Positions 39,611 through 49,000 of a stretch of DNA of 60,915 nt are shown here, piece by piece. The stretch comes from Mycolicibacterium pyrenivorans (GTDB lineage: Bacteria; Actinomycetota; Actinomycetes; Mycobacteriales; Mycobacteriaceae): assembly GCF_025821625.1 (NCBI RefSeq), contig NZ_JACKSH010000016.1, positions 446 to 61,360 of the forward strand. Direction: 5' to 3'. Numbering within the stretch: position 1 is the first letter of the stretch; every line of letters starts with the position of its first letter. Below the pieces are notes generated by a model. That model was not told the DNA's origin and made no database searches. It saw only the letters and a list, made by a program, of their open reading frames with translations. Position numbers and translations under genes: made by a program.

Positions 39611-40411
39611 ATGGAACTCGAAGGCAAGGTCGCCATCGTCACTGGCGGCGCTTCAGGCATCGGACGCGCGATCGCCGAGGAATTGACGGCAGCGGGCGCA
39701 CGCGTCGCCATCGGGGACGTCGACGACGACCTCGCCCAGACGACAGCCGCAGCGATCGGCGGCGCCGCCGTGGCGATGCACGCCGATGCCGCCACCACAG
39801 AGGGTATCGAAGCTCTCATGGCCGTTGCGGAGCGCGAGTTCGGGCCCGTCGACATCTTCGTCGCCAATGCCGGAGTGACCGGCGCTTCGGGCCTCGGCAC
39901 CGACGCCGACTGGGACAGGATTCTGGCGATCAACCTGCGCGCTCACGTCCGCGCAGCGGAACTGCTAGTGCCGCAGTGGAAGTCCCGAGGTTCGGGGTAC
40001 TTCGTGTCGATTGCGTCGGCAGCCGGGTTGTTGTCACAGATCGGCGCCGCGGGCTACGCGGTCACCAAGCATGCTGCCGTCGGCTTCGCCGAGTGGCTGG
40101 CGATCACCTACGGAGACGACGGTATCGGCGTCAGTTGTGTGTGCCCGCTGGGTGTGGACACCCCGCTCCTCGATGCGATTCGCGCGGAGACCGACCCGGG
40201 CGCCCGCGTGGGCGCGCAGTCCATCCTGCAGTCCGGTGACGTGCTCACGCCGTCAACGGTCGCCTCGCTGACCGTTGATGCGATTCGGGAGAACCGGTTT
40301 CTGGTGCTGCCTCATCCCCAGGTTCTGGACATGTACCGGCACAAGGGCGCCGACTACGACCGTTGGATCGCGGGCATGCGCCGCTACCAACGGACACTGC
40401 GCTCGACCTGA
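39611..40411 (+). CDS. Short-chain dehydrogenase/reductase (classical SDR)
   Basis: 266 residues. NAD motif TGGASGIGRAIAEEL, the NAG motif VANAGVTGASG, catalytic Ser in FVSIASAAGLLSQ and Y-x3-K in AGYAVTKHAAVGFAEW. The Asp after the second strand (AIGDVDDD) predicts NAD(H) rather than NADP(H). Substrate unknown. It lies between two family B repeats and is not clearly part of the lysine operon. Confidence 0.9.
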   Translation: MELEGKVAIVTGGASGIGRAIAEELTAAGARVAIGDVDDDLAQTTAAAIGGAAVAMHADAATTEGIEALMAVAEREFGPVDIFVANAGVTGASGLGTDADWDRILAINLRAHVRAAELLVPQWKSRGSGYFVSIASAAGLLSQIGAAGYAVTKHAAVGFAEWLAITYGDDGIGVSCVCPLGVDTPLLDAIRAETDPGARVGAQSILQSGDVLTPSTVASLTVDAIRENRFLVLPHPQVLDMYRHKGADYDRWIAGMRRYQRTLRST

Positions 40412-40418
40412 CGGCCGC

Positions 40419-40476
40419 CGAGCTCGCGCTGTTGTACGCGAAAAGCGGCGTGTCGACGTACAGACACGCGAGCTCG
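40419..40476. repeat. Family B palindromic repeat, copy 3
   Basis: Left arm CGAGCTCGCGCTGTTGTACG, right arm ACGTACAGACACGCGAGCTC. It is 7 bp after the SDR stop, and its right edge is exactly where the reverse-strand P450 reading frame stops matching the CYP102 family. Confidence 0.75.
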
Positions 40477-40948
40477 TCACCCTGGTCGCGTCGGCCGAGA
40501 CGTCGACCGTCTCACCGCGCGCGGCGTGAGCGTCCCAGCGGTCGGTGAGTTCGTCGGCGACGTCGAACATCACGGCGTGGTAGCGGCGCATCGCCTGCTG
40601 ACTGAACGCCGGCATCAACACGTCGTGCGCCTTCTGCCAGTTCGGTTCGTCGTTGTAGGCGGTGAACAGCCCGTCGCCGCCCAGCAATCGCAGCGCCTCG
40701 ATGTCCGGCCCGACGTGCTTGCAGAACCGGCTCTCGTCGCTCAGTTCGACGACGGCGTCCGCACCCGCGGCGACCACGTACCGTGCCCCCAGGAACCGGA
40801 ACTCGAAGACCGAGCCGAGCTTGGCGAGCTGCAACGTCGACTGCGCCGGGGATTCCGCGCGGAAGGCCAGCACGTCACCCAGCACGGGCAGCCGACGGCG
40901 GGGATGCGGCAGGGCGGGGTGAGACCTCCGGTCGTCAACAGCGGTCAT
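40475..40948 (-). pseudogene. Truncated CYP102-like cytochrome P450 (N-terminal ~157 residues)
   Basis: From ATG 40948 the frame reads RRLPVLGDVLAF, DESRFCKHVGPDIEAL, GDGLFTAYNDEPNWQKAHDV and FSQQAMRRYHAVMFDVADEL. These align with the start of P450 BM3-type (CYP102) fusion proteins, down to VDVSADATRVT. BM3 continues here for about 900 residues (haem and reductase domains), but in this sequence the next bases are the family B repeat and homology ends. The haem Cys loop is missing, so no active P450 can be made. The divergent TetR gene was probably its regulator. Confidence 0.8.
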
Positions 40949-40968
40949 GAGCCCAGCCTCCGTCGCTG

Positions 40969-40983
40969 TTGTACATGTGTCAA
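40969..40983. promoter_or_regulatory. Candidate TetR operator TTGTACATGTGTCAA
   Basis: An imperfect dyad around ACATGT with TTG/CAA ends in the 49-bp space between the P450 remnant and the divergent TetR gene. Position fits autoregulation. Confidence 0.45.
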
Positions 40984-40997
40984 GTAGTATCGCCTGC

Positions 40998-41648
40998 ATG
41001 GCTGCCTCCCGACGCCGTCTGTCCCCCGACGATCGGCGCAACGAGCTCCTCGCGCTCGGCGCGGAGGTGTTCGGCCAGCGGCCGTACGACGAGGTGCGCA
41101 TCGATGAGATCGCCGAGCGCGCCGGCGTCTCCAGAGCGCTGATGTACCACTACTTCCCCGACAAGCGGGCGTTCTTCGCCGCCGTCGTCCGCGCCGAGGG
41201 CGAGCGATTGTTCGAAGCCACCAACACCCCACCCGAACCGGGGCTGACGCTGTTCGGCCAGCTCCGCGCGGGCGTGCTCGCCTACCTGCACTACGACGAG
41301 GAGCACCCCCACGGCGCCTGGGCCGCCTACCTCGGGATGGGCCGGTCGGATCCGGTGCTGCGCGGCATCGAGGACATCGACAACGACCGCCAGGCCAACC
41401 GGATCATCGACCGGGTCACCCAGGCCGTCGGCGATGCCCTGGATCCGAAGGTCCAGCGGGATCTGCGGGCCACCGTCTACGGCTGGCTGGCGTTCACTTT
41501 GGAGATGTGCAGACAGCGGCTCATCGACGCGTCGATCGACGCCGACTTCGTCGCCGACACCTGCGCCCACGGCCTGCTCGACGCCGTGGGCCGGGTGCCC
41601 GGCATCCCACGGGCGCTCGCCGACGCGGTGTCAGTCCAGCAGCGCTGA
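40998..41648 (+). CDS. TetR-family regulator
   Basis: 216 residues. HTH: RRNELLALGAEVFGQRPYDE, then IDEIAERAGVSRALMYHYFPDKRAFF. The C-terminal ligand domain is of the common actinobacterial type. The place in the gene order agrees with Rv3295 of M. tuberculosis. The neighbouring CYP102 remnant recalls the Bm3R1-P450 BM3 pair of Bacillus, where a TetR protein represses the P450 and fatty acids relieve it; by analogy this protein may have sensed fatty acids. Confidence 0.9.
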   Translation: MAASRRRLSPDDRRNELLALGAEVFGQRPYDEVRIDEIAERAGVSRALMYHYFPDKRAFFAAVVRAEGERLFEATNTPPEPGLTLFGQLRAGVLAYLHYDEEHPHGAWAAYLGMGRSDPVLRGIEDIDNDRQANRIIDRVTQAVGDALDPKVQRDLRATVYGWLAFTLEMCRQRLIDASIDADFVADTCAHGLLDAVGRVPGIPRALADAVSVQQR

Positions 41649-41656
41649 CGCAGGAT

Positions 41657-41995
41657 TCAGCCGCAGCGATTGCGGAAATCCACCGCGGGCTGGCGGATGC
41701 CCTGAAGGTCGGCCTTCACCTGTGGGTTGGCATCAACGTAGTCCCGCAACGCATCTCGCTTCTCCTCTTGGGGCAGGTCCTTGAGGGAGGTGAAGAACTC
41801 GTTGACGGGCGGATGGGTGAACAGGTAGGCCGACGTCGCGGCGGTGATACCCGACATGATGCCCGCAAGGTCGGCAGCCGTGCAGTTCGGTGGCGGAGGC
41901 TGAGCGGTCGCAGGCGCGCCGGCACCAAGCAGGACCGCGCCGGCGGCAACGCCGGCCAGAAGTACTCGCTGCGCAAAAGTTTTGTGCGACACCAT
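41657..41995 (-). CDS. Haemophore-related haem-binding protein (MHB type), copy 1
   Basis: 112 residues from ATG 41995, ribosome site AGGAG. Signal peptide to about residue 31 (LLAGVAAGAVLLGAGAPATA). The mature part has NCTAADLAGIMSGITAATSA, YLFTHPPVNEFFTSL, and ends IRQPAVDFRNRCG; the first and last Cys would form the family disulfide. Family members resemble Rv0203, a secreted haem carrier. Last gene of a reverse-strand run of five small secreted proteins. Confidence 0.82.
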   Translation of the reverse strand: MVSHKTFAQRVLLAGVAAGAVLLGAGAPATAQPPPPNCTAADLAGIMSGITAATSAYLFTHPPVNEFFTSLKDLPQEEKRDALRDYVDANPQVKADLQGIRQPAVDFRNRCG

Positions 41996-42023
41996 CAATT
42001 GCTCCTCTGTCCGCCTGGTTGAA

Positions 42024-42356
42024 TCATCGTCGGCCACCGCGCCCACCACCACCTCCGACATTCGGCCGATTTCCCGGGGTGCCAGGGGCGCCGATACCCG
42101 GACCGGGATCCCAGTCGAGATTGACATCCCAATCCCAGCCGTAGGTATCGTTGCAGTACCAGTCATAGTCGCACGGATAGGGCACATAGGGTCCGGATCC
42201 GCTGGGACCGGATCCGGTGTTGGCGCCGCGGGACTCGCCCTGCGCGCAGATCGTCGTTCCGCCGGAACTGGTGCAGTCGGCCGCCGCGGTGGGCGCGACC
42301 GACAGGCCGGCGAACACGACGGCAGGTCCGAGAAATACGTACGGCAACCGGATCAT
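42024..42356 (-). CDS. Small secreted Cys/Tyr/Gly-rich protein A
   Basis: 110 residues from ATG 42356. Signal peptide ends VAPTAAA. The mature N-terminus is DCTSSGGTTICAQGESRG, the centre is PYPCDYDWYCNDTYGWD, and the tail is a Pro/Gly/Asn/Arg-rich low-complexity stretch. Four Cys in a C-x8-C...C-x5-C arrangement suggest two disulfides. It lies 28 bp upstream of haemophore copy 1 and so probably shares its transcript. Function unknown. Confidence 0.75.
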   Translation of the reverse strand: MIRLPYVFLGPAVVFAGLSVAPTAAADCTSSGGTTICAQGESRGANTGSGPSGSGPYVPYPCDYDWYCNDTYGWDWDVNLDWDPGPGIGAPGTPGNRPNVGGGGGRGGRR

Positions 42357-42390
42357 GACAAACTCCTGGCATTGCTGTTGGTGGGGTGGT

Positions 42391-42675
42391 TCATCGTCCG
42401 CCACCGCCCGGTCGGCCACCGCCGGGTCGATCGCCGGGACGTCCCGGCAGACCGATGCCCGCACCGGGATCCATGTCGAGGTCGACCGCCCAATAGTTGT
42501 CGTCGCAGTAGTAGTCGTATTCGCACGGATAGGGCATGGTAGGCCCGCTGCCGCCCTCTCCGACCGAGCAGATGGTGGTGTTTCCGGAGGTGGTGCACTC
42601 GGCGGCGGCAGTCGGTTCGGCGGCAAGTCCGGCGATCACCACGACGGTTGCGACGAACATGTACGACGTTCGCAC
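42391..42675 (-). CDS. Small secreted Cys/Tyr/Gly-rich protein B
   Basis: 94 residues. Signal peptide (MFVATVVVIAGLAAEPTAAA), then ECTTSGNTTICSVGEGG, PYPCEYDYYCDDNYWAVD and a Gly/Pro/Arg-rich tail. The four Cys match protein A. Acidic and Tyr residues around the second Cys pair could bind a metal or haem. Lies 34 bp upstream of protein A on the same strand. Confidence 0.75.
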   Translation of the reverse strand: MRTSYMFVATVVVIAGLAAEPTAAAECTTSGNTTICSVGEGGSGPTMPYPCEYDYYCDDNYWAVDLDMDPGAGIGLPGRPGDRPGGGRPGGGGR

Positions 42676-42836
42676 GACGACACTCCTACCGCCTCAGTTC
42701 GCAACTCGAGCCCTTGCGAACGCCCATGGGTCCACGGGTACCAGGAGCGTAAGAGCCGCCCTTGAAAGGAGACATCCCCCATAACGGGTGAACGATCGCC
42801 GGTGCGGCGGGCCGGCCGAGCCGGATAGGGCTCGGC

Positions 42837-43208
42837 TCAGCCCTCACCCTCTGCCATAGGTCCTGGACCCACGCCGCAGCGAGCCCGGAAGTCCTTGGCG
42901 GGCTGCCGGATACCGCCGAGATCGGCCTTGACTTGCGGGTTGGCATCCAGGAAGCTGGCCAGCGCTTCACGCCGCTGCTCGTTGGGAATCTTTCCGAGAC
43001 TGGTGAAGAAGTCGTTCACCGGCGGATGGGTGAACAGATACGCCGACGTCGCGGCGGTGACGCCGGACATGACCCCGGCAAGATCAGCCGCGGTGCAGTT
43101 TGGCGGCACCGGCTGAGCGCTCGCGGGCACGGTGGCACCGAGCAACACCGCACCCGAACCGACGGCGGCCACCAGCATCCGTCGCGCGAAAGTCTTGTGA
43201 GACACCAT
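42837..43208 (-). CDS. Haemophore-related haem-binding protein (MHB type), copy 2
   Basis: 123 residues from ATG 43208. It shares the start MVSHKTFA, NCTAADLAGVMSGVTAATSA, YLFTHPPVNDFFTSLGKI, the KADLGGIRQPAKDF block and the terminal RARCG with copy 1, then has an extra acidic/Gly tail (GPGPMAEGEG). About 75 percent identical by eye in the mature domain, so the duplication is fairly recent. Copy 2 is preceded by small protein C, mirroring the A-copy 1 pair. Confidence 0.82.
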   Translation of the reverse strand: MVSHKTFARRMLVAAVGSGAVLLGATVPASAQPVPPNCTAADLAGVMSGVTAATSAYLFTHPPVNDFFTSLGKIPNEQRREALASFLDANPQVKADLGGIRQPAKDFRARCGVGPGPMAEGEG

Positions 43209-43273
43209 TACTTGCTCCTCCATCTGCTTGGTTGAATCACCGTTGGCGCTTCGACTGCGACCTCGGATCGAGC

Positions 43274-43486
43274 TCAGAACAGGTCCCAATGATTGTAAGT
43301 GTCGTTACAGTAGTAGTCGTAAGCGTCGACGCACTCATAGGGCAGGACAGGGCCGGACTCACCCGGCTCCCCGAAGGAACAGAACGTCTGGTTCCCGGTG
43401 GTGACGCAATCGGCTGCAGCTGTGGGCGCGACATAGAGCCCGGCGATCAACAGAAAGGGAACGGCAATCAAGTACCGTGACCGCAT
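43274..43486 (-). CDS. Small secreted Cys/Tyr-rich protein C
   Basis: 70 residues. Signal peptide ending VAPTAAA, then DCVTTGNQTFCSFGEPGE and LPYECVDAYDYYCNDTYNHW. It has the same four-Cys frame as proteins A and B but lacks the Gly/Pro-rich tail. It is 65 bp upstream of haemophore copy 2. Confidence 0.72.
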   Translation of the reverse strand: MRSRYLIAVPFLLIAGLYVAPTAAADCVTTGNQTFCSFGEPGESGPVLPYECVDAYDYYCNDTYNHWDLF

Positions 43487-43688
43487 AACGACCTCCTACT
43501 GCGTCGGTTCTCAAACATGGCGGTCACGAACTCACCGTGCGAGCCTGCGGGCTAGCAGAATGCAAGCCTAGGAAGCGCAACACCGACTGACATCCCCCAC
43601 AACGGGGGAAAATCGACGACGCCGCAGCGATGCGACCACCTTCGGCATCGGCAGTCGGTGCACTGGCCCCATGTGTCAGGCCAAAGGT

Positions 43689-45887
43689 TCAGGCCGACAG
43701 CAGGCCGACCCTTCTCGCCTCGCCGACGGCCTCCGCGCGAGACGTCACCCCGAGCTTGCGGTAGATCGAGGTCGCCTGGCTCTTCACCGTTTCCCGACCG
43801 ATCACCAGTTCCTCGGCGATCCGCTGCAGCGACAAGTGGGTAGCCAGGTGGGGCAGCAACCGGAGCTCGGCGGCAGTCAGCGGACGGCAACCCTCGGCGA
43901 CCATGGCCCGGACGCGATCCACTCGCTGCGACAGCGCCACGGCATCGGGCTCGCGCAGTCGGGCGCGCTCGGCCGCCTCCAGGTGCTTACCCAACAATTC
44001 CGAATCCCGTATCACCGCAGCGGTCCACGCCAGCAATCCGTGACCGAGCAGGGCGGTACGCGCCGCGAGATTGCCCAGTCTGTCCAACAGCGTCTCGGTG
44101 AGAGCCACCGACTCCAGGGCGGCTGCGGTGTCACCGACACGCGCTGCCATCACGGCACTCACCGCATAGACGACGACCATCGGGACCACGTCGCACAGAT
44201 CGTATTTGTCGGCGAGCGTCCGGGCGGCGTCGCTGCGCTCGACGGCGCCGTCGTCGTCGCCGGCACCCAGGTAGAGCAACGACAGATGGGCCAGCGCGGC
44301 CGCCTGGAAACCAGGCAGGTCGTCGATCACCGGCAGCGCCGACTCGAGCAGCGCGCGGGCGCGGGAGGCATTGCCCAGCATGGACTCCGCCGCGCCTTTC
44401 GTCACCGTCGCGGCACCCCACCACGGATTCACCAGATTGTCGCCCGCGGCGAGCACCACGTCGGCATGCCGAACCACGTCGCGCACCCCGCCCACTCCGA
44501 CGAGCGAACTGATCAACGCTGCAGCGACTTTCACCGAAGGCGTGCCATCGGCCAACGGCCGGCCGCTGTCGGCCTGGTGCGCCAGCATCAGCGACCGCTG
44601 GATCAACTCCGCATCGCCGGTCGTCACCCCGAGCCAGGCACGGGCCACGGCCGCATCGGGGTGCTCGGCGAATGTTCGCGCGTCCAGCAGGGCCAACCGA
44701 CGGGCGAGAACCCCCGCACGCCCGTCAAAACCCAACCGGACCGCTTCGCGGCCGACCAGGCCCGCCGCACGTGCCCGGTCGCCGGCATTGAGCGCCTGGA
44801 GCAGGGCGCCGTCGACATCTCCTGATCGGTCCAACAGGTCGGCCGCCCGGGAAGCCAAGGCCCGGAACCTGTCTCGTGCCGTGGCACGCAATCGGCTCCG
44901 CAACACATCTCCGAACAGGTGGTGGTAGCGGTACCACACCCTGTGGTGATCGAGGGGCACCAGGAACAGGTTGCCCGAATCCGACAACTTCTCCAGCATG
45001 TATCCCGAATCGTCACGCTCGAGCAGCGTGTCGAGTTGCTCTGCGCTGAACCGGTCGAGGACGGCCGACTCCATCAGGAACGTCACGGTGTCGGCGTCGA
45101 CACGTTCCAGCACTTCCTCGACCAGGTATTCGACCACCATATTGCTTCTGCCGGTGATGGATTCGACCGCGACACCGTCGCGCAACGCCATCCCGACGAG
45201 GATCACCCCCGCGGCCCAGCCCTCACAGAGGTCGACCACGGCCGCCCCCGCCGCCTCCTCCAGTGGTCCGCACACCGACTCGAGCGCCGCCGCCGCTTCG
45301 TCGCCGGTGAACCGAAGCTCCTCGACGCCGACTTCGACGACCTTCTGCTGCACCCGACGCCGCGCGAGTCCCAGGGGCAGCCGGGAACGGCCGAGCAGCG
45401 CCACCGTCGTCGACGACGGCACCGTGTCGACCAGGACATGCAGCGCACCGATGGCGTCCGGGGCGCTCAGTTCGTGGGTGTCGTCCAGCACGAGAACCAG
45501 GGGACCGCTGGCCTCCAGAAGCCGCACCACTGCGGGCACCAGATGCGTGAGTGCGGCCCGGCCCGGTCCGCGCAGATAGCGCAGCACCCCGTCGTCGCGC
45601 CCCCGTAGCTCGGCGACAGCGGTGGCGATGTGAAGCAGCAAGTGCACCGGATCGTCGTCGAGATAGTCCAGCCGCACCCACGCGAACGGCCGAGCGTCGG
45701 CCTCGTCCCACAGCGCGGCCGCTGCGGTCTTGCCGTAGCCGGCAGGCGCAGTGACCACCACCAGATCACCGTCGGCCGCGCCGAGCAGCCTCTGGACCAC
45801 CGTCGGACGGCGGATGACCGCTGCGCCGATCCGCGGTCGACCTATCGTGACCGCCGGAATGTACGGCTGCCACTCGCCCGCCACCAC
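43689..45887 (-). CDS. LuxR-family regulator, large MalT-like ATP-dependent (LAL) type
   Basis: 732 residues, GTG start. The P-loop is VVVTAPAGYGKTAAAALWDE, the Walker B-like segment LVLVLDDTHELS. A long helical repeat region (about 330-650) resembles the MalT sensor. The C-terminal HTH is TAAELRLLPHLATHLSLQRI, EELVIGRETVKSQATSIYRKLG. MalT-type proteins bind ATP and an inducer, then activate transcription. The target is unknown; it is divergent from lhr with a 124-bp gap. Confidence 0.88.
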   Translation of the reverse strand: MVAGEWQPYIPAVTIGRPRIGAAVIRRPTVVQRLLGAADGDLVVVTAPAGYGKTAAAALWDEADARPFAWVRLDYLDDDPVHLLLHIATAVAELRGRDDGVLRYLRGPGRAALTHLVPAVVRLLEASGPLVLVLDDTHELSAPDAIGALHVLVDTVPSSTTVALLGRSRLPLGLARRRVQQKVVEVGVEELRFTGDEAAAALESVCGPLEEAAGAAVVDLCEGWAAGVILVGMALRDGVAVESITGRSNMVVEYLVEEVLERVDADTVTFLMESAVLDRFSAEQLDTLLERDDSGYMLEKLSDSGNLFLVPLDHHRVWYRYHHLFGDVLRSRLRATARDRFRALASRAADLLDRSGDVDGALLQALNAGDRARAAGLVGREAVRLGFDGRAGVLARRLALLDARTFAEHPDAAVARAWLGVTTGDAELIQRSLMLAHQADSGRPLADGTPSVKVAAALISSLVGVGGVRDVVRHADVVLAAGDNLVNPWWGAATVTKGAAESMLGNASRARALLESALPVIDDLPGFQAAALAHLSLLYLGAGDDDGAVERSDAARTLADKYDLCDVVPMVVVYAVSAVMAARVGDTAAALESVALTETLLDRLGNLAARTALLGHGLLAWTAAVIRDSELLGKHLEAAERARLREPDAVALSQRVDRVRAMVAEGCRPLTAAELRLLPHLATHLSLQRIAEELVIGRETVKSQATSIYRKLGVTSRAEAVGEARRVGLLSA

Positions 45888-46011
45888 GTCTGGATTCTAA
45901 GGCCCCCACCTGCACGAGGGTGCCACTTTGCGGGGCTCCGAGACGGGCGGCCGGGCGGGCGGACACCCGCCGGTGCAGCGGCCTGTCGGTGGGTCGAGGC
46001 ACCATGGAGAA

Positions 46012-49000
46012 ATGCCCCGGACGGTGGATCCGCTCTCGCGCTTCAGCCCGCTGACGCGTGAGTGGTTCTCGGGCACGTTCGTCGAGCCCACGGCCGCGCA
46101 GACACAGGCCTGGAACGCGATCGCCGACGGTGACAACACGCTGGTCATCGCCCCGACCGGGTCCGGCAAGACGCTGGCGGCGTTCCTGTGGGCCATCGAC
46201 GGGCTGGCCCGGGCGCCGGAAGACGCCAAGGGCACCCGGGTGCTCTACGTCTCCCCCCTCAAGGCGCTGGCCGTCGACGTGGAACGCAACCTGCGCACCC
46301 CGCTGACCGGCATCTCCCGCATCGCCGAACGCACCGGGCAACCGCCGCCGTCGATCAGCGTGGGCGTGCGGTCCGGCGACACCACGGCCAGCCGGCGCCG
46401 CGAACTGATCACCAGGCCGCCCGACATCCTGATCACCACCCCCGAGTCGCTGTTCCTGATGCTCACCTCGGCGGCCCGCGAGACGCTGGCGGGTGTGCAG
46501 ACGGTGATCGTCGACGAGGTGCACGCCGTCGCGGCCACCAAGCGCGGCGCGCACCTGGCGCTGTCGCTCGAGCGGCTCGACGCCCTGCTGGACAAGCCCG
46601 CGCAACGGATCGGTCTGTCGGCGACGGTGCGGCCGCCCGAGGAGGTGGCGCGGTTCCTGTCCGGTGCCGCGCCCACCACGATCGTCGCGCCGCCCGCGGC
46701 CAAGACGTTCGACCTGACCGTGCAGGTCCCGGTGCCCGACATGGCGAATCTGGAGCACAACTCCATCTGGCCCGACGTCGAGGAGCGCATCGTCGACCTG
46801 GTGGAGGCGCACAACAGCTCGATCGTGTTCACCAACTCCCGGCGGCTCGCGGAGCGGCTGACCGCCCGCCTCAACGAGATTCACGCCGAACGCATCGGGG
46901 TCGAGCTCGGTGGGCCCAACCCCGGCGTGGCCGGTGGCGCGCCCGCCCACCTGATGGGCAGCGGTCAGACCTACGGCGCCGAACCGCTGCTGGCGCGCGC
47001 CCACCACGGCTCGGTCAGCAAGGAAGCCCGTGCCGAGGTCGAGGAAGCGCTCAAGAGTGGCCGCCTCAAGGCGGTGGTCGCCACCTCCAGCCTGGAACTC
47101 GGAATCGACATGGGCTCAGTCGATCTGGTGATCCAGGTGGAGACCCCGCCGTCGGTGGCCAGCGGGCTGCAACGCGTCGGCCGGGCCGGTCACCAGGTCG
47201 GCGAGATCAGCCAGGGCGTGCTGTTCCCCAAGCACCGCACCGACCTGATCGGGTGTGCCGTCAGCGTGCAGCGGATGCTGGCCGGCCAGATCGAGACCAT
47301 GCGGGTGCCCGCCAATCCACTCGACGTGCTGGCCCAGCACACCGTCGCCGCGTGCGCGCTGGAGCCGATCAGCGCCGACCGGTGGTTCGACACCGTGCGG
47401 CGCAGTGCCCCCTTCGCGGCGTTGCCGCGCAGCGCGTTCGAGGCGACGCTGGACCTGCTGTCGGGCAAGTACCCGTCGACCGACTTCGCCGAGTTGCGTC
47501 CCCGCATCGTCTACGACCGCGACTCCGGCACCCTCACCGCGCGTCCCGGCGCTCAGCGCCTGGCGGTCACCTCCGGCGGCGCGATCCCCGACCGCGGCCT
47601 GTTCACCGTGTTCCTGGCGTCGAACGCCGATTCCGAAAAGCCCTCCAGGGTCGGCGAACTCGACGAGGAGATGGTCTACGAGTCACGCCCTGGCGACGTC
47701 ATCTCATTGGGCGCGACGAGTTGGCGGATCACCGAGATCACCCACGACCGGGTGCTCGTCGTCCCCGCCCCCGGTGAGCCGGCGCGGCTGCCGTTCTGGC
47801 GCGGCGACGGCGTCGGCAGGCCCGCGGAGCTGGGCGCGGCGATCGGCGCGTTCACCGGGGAGCTTGCCCGCCTGGATCGGACCGCTTTCGAGACGCGCTG
47901 CCACACCGTCGGATTCGACGGGTTCGCGACCGACAACCTGTGGCAGCTGATCTCCGAGCAACGGGACGCGACCTCGGCCGTGCCGTCGGACACGACGCTG
48001 GTGGTGGAACGCTTCCGCGACGAACTGGGCGACTGGCGGGTGATCCTGCACTCGCCCTACGGGCTGCGGGTGCACGGTCCGCTGGCGCTGGCGGTCGGCA
48101 AGCGGCTCTACGAGCGGTACGGCATCGACGAGAAGCCCACCGCGTCCGACGACGGCATCATCGTCCGGCTGCCCGACACCGACGACCTCGCCCCCGGCGC
48201 GGACATCTTCGTGTTCGACCCCGACGAGATCGAACCGCTGGTCACCGCCGAGGTCAGCGGTTCGGCGCTGTTCGCCTCGCGCTTCCGGGAGTGCGCGGCC
48301 CGTGCGCTGCTGCTGCCGCGGCGTCACCCCGGCAAGCGCTCGCCGCTGTGGCATCAGCGCCAGCGGGCCGCGCAGCTGCTCGACGTCGCCAAGGGATACC
48401 CGGACTTCCCGATCGTGCTGGAGGCGGTGCGCGAGTGCCTGCAGGACGTCTACGACGTGCCGACGCTGACCTCGCTGATGGCGCGGATCGCGCAGCGCCG
48501 GGTGAAGCTGCTCGAGGTCGAGACCCCGACACCGTCGCCGTTCGCCGCGTCGCTGCTGTTCGGCTACGTCGGGGCGTTCATGTACGAGGGCGACAGTCCG
48601 CTGGCCGAACGTCGCGCCGCGGCACTGGCTTTGGACCCCACGCTGCTGGCCGAGCTGCTGGGCCGCGTCGAACTCCGCGAGCTGCTCGACGCCGACGTCG
48701 TCGCTTCCACGGCGCGCCAGCTCCAGCACCTGACCCCGGAACGCGCCGCCCGTGATGCCGAAGGGGTGGCGGATCTGCTGCGCCTGCTCGGGCCGCTGAC
48801 GGTCGAGGAGATCGCCGCACGGTGTTCGGCCGCCGATGTCGGCGGCTGGCTGGAGGGCCTGCTCACGGCCAAGCGGGTGGTGACGGTGTCGTTCGCCGGG
48901 CGCTCGTGGTGGGCTGCGGTCGAGGACATCGGACGATTGCGCGACGGCGTCGGGGTGGCGGTGCCCGTGGGCGTGCCGATGGCGTTCCTGGAGCCCGTGG

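Noticed and set aside
46188..47777. 529-codon frame inside lhr in another frame
   Set aside because: Arg/Ala/Gly-rich out-of-frame shadow of the helicase.
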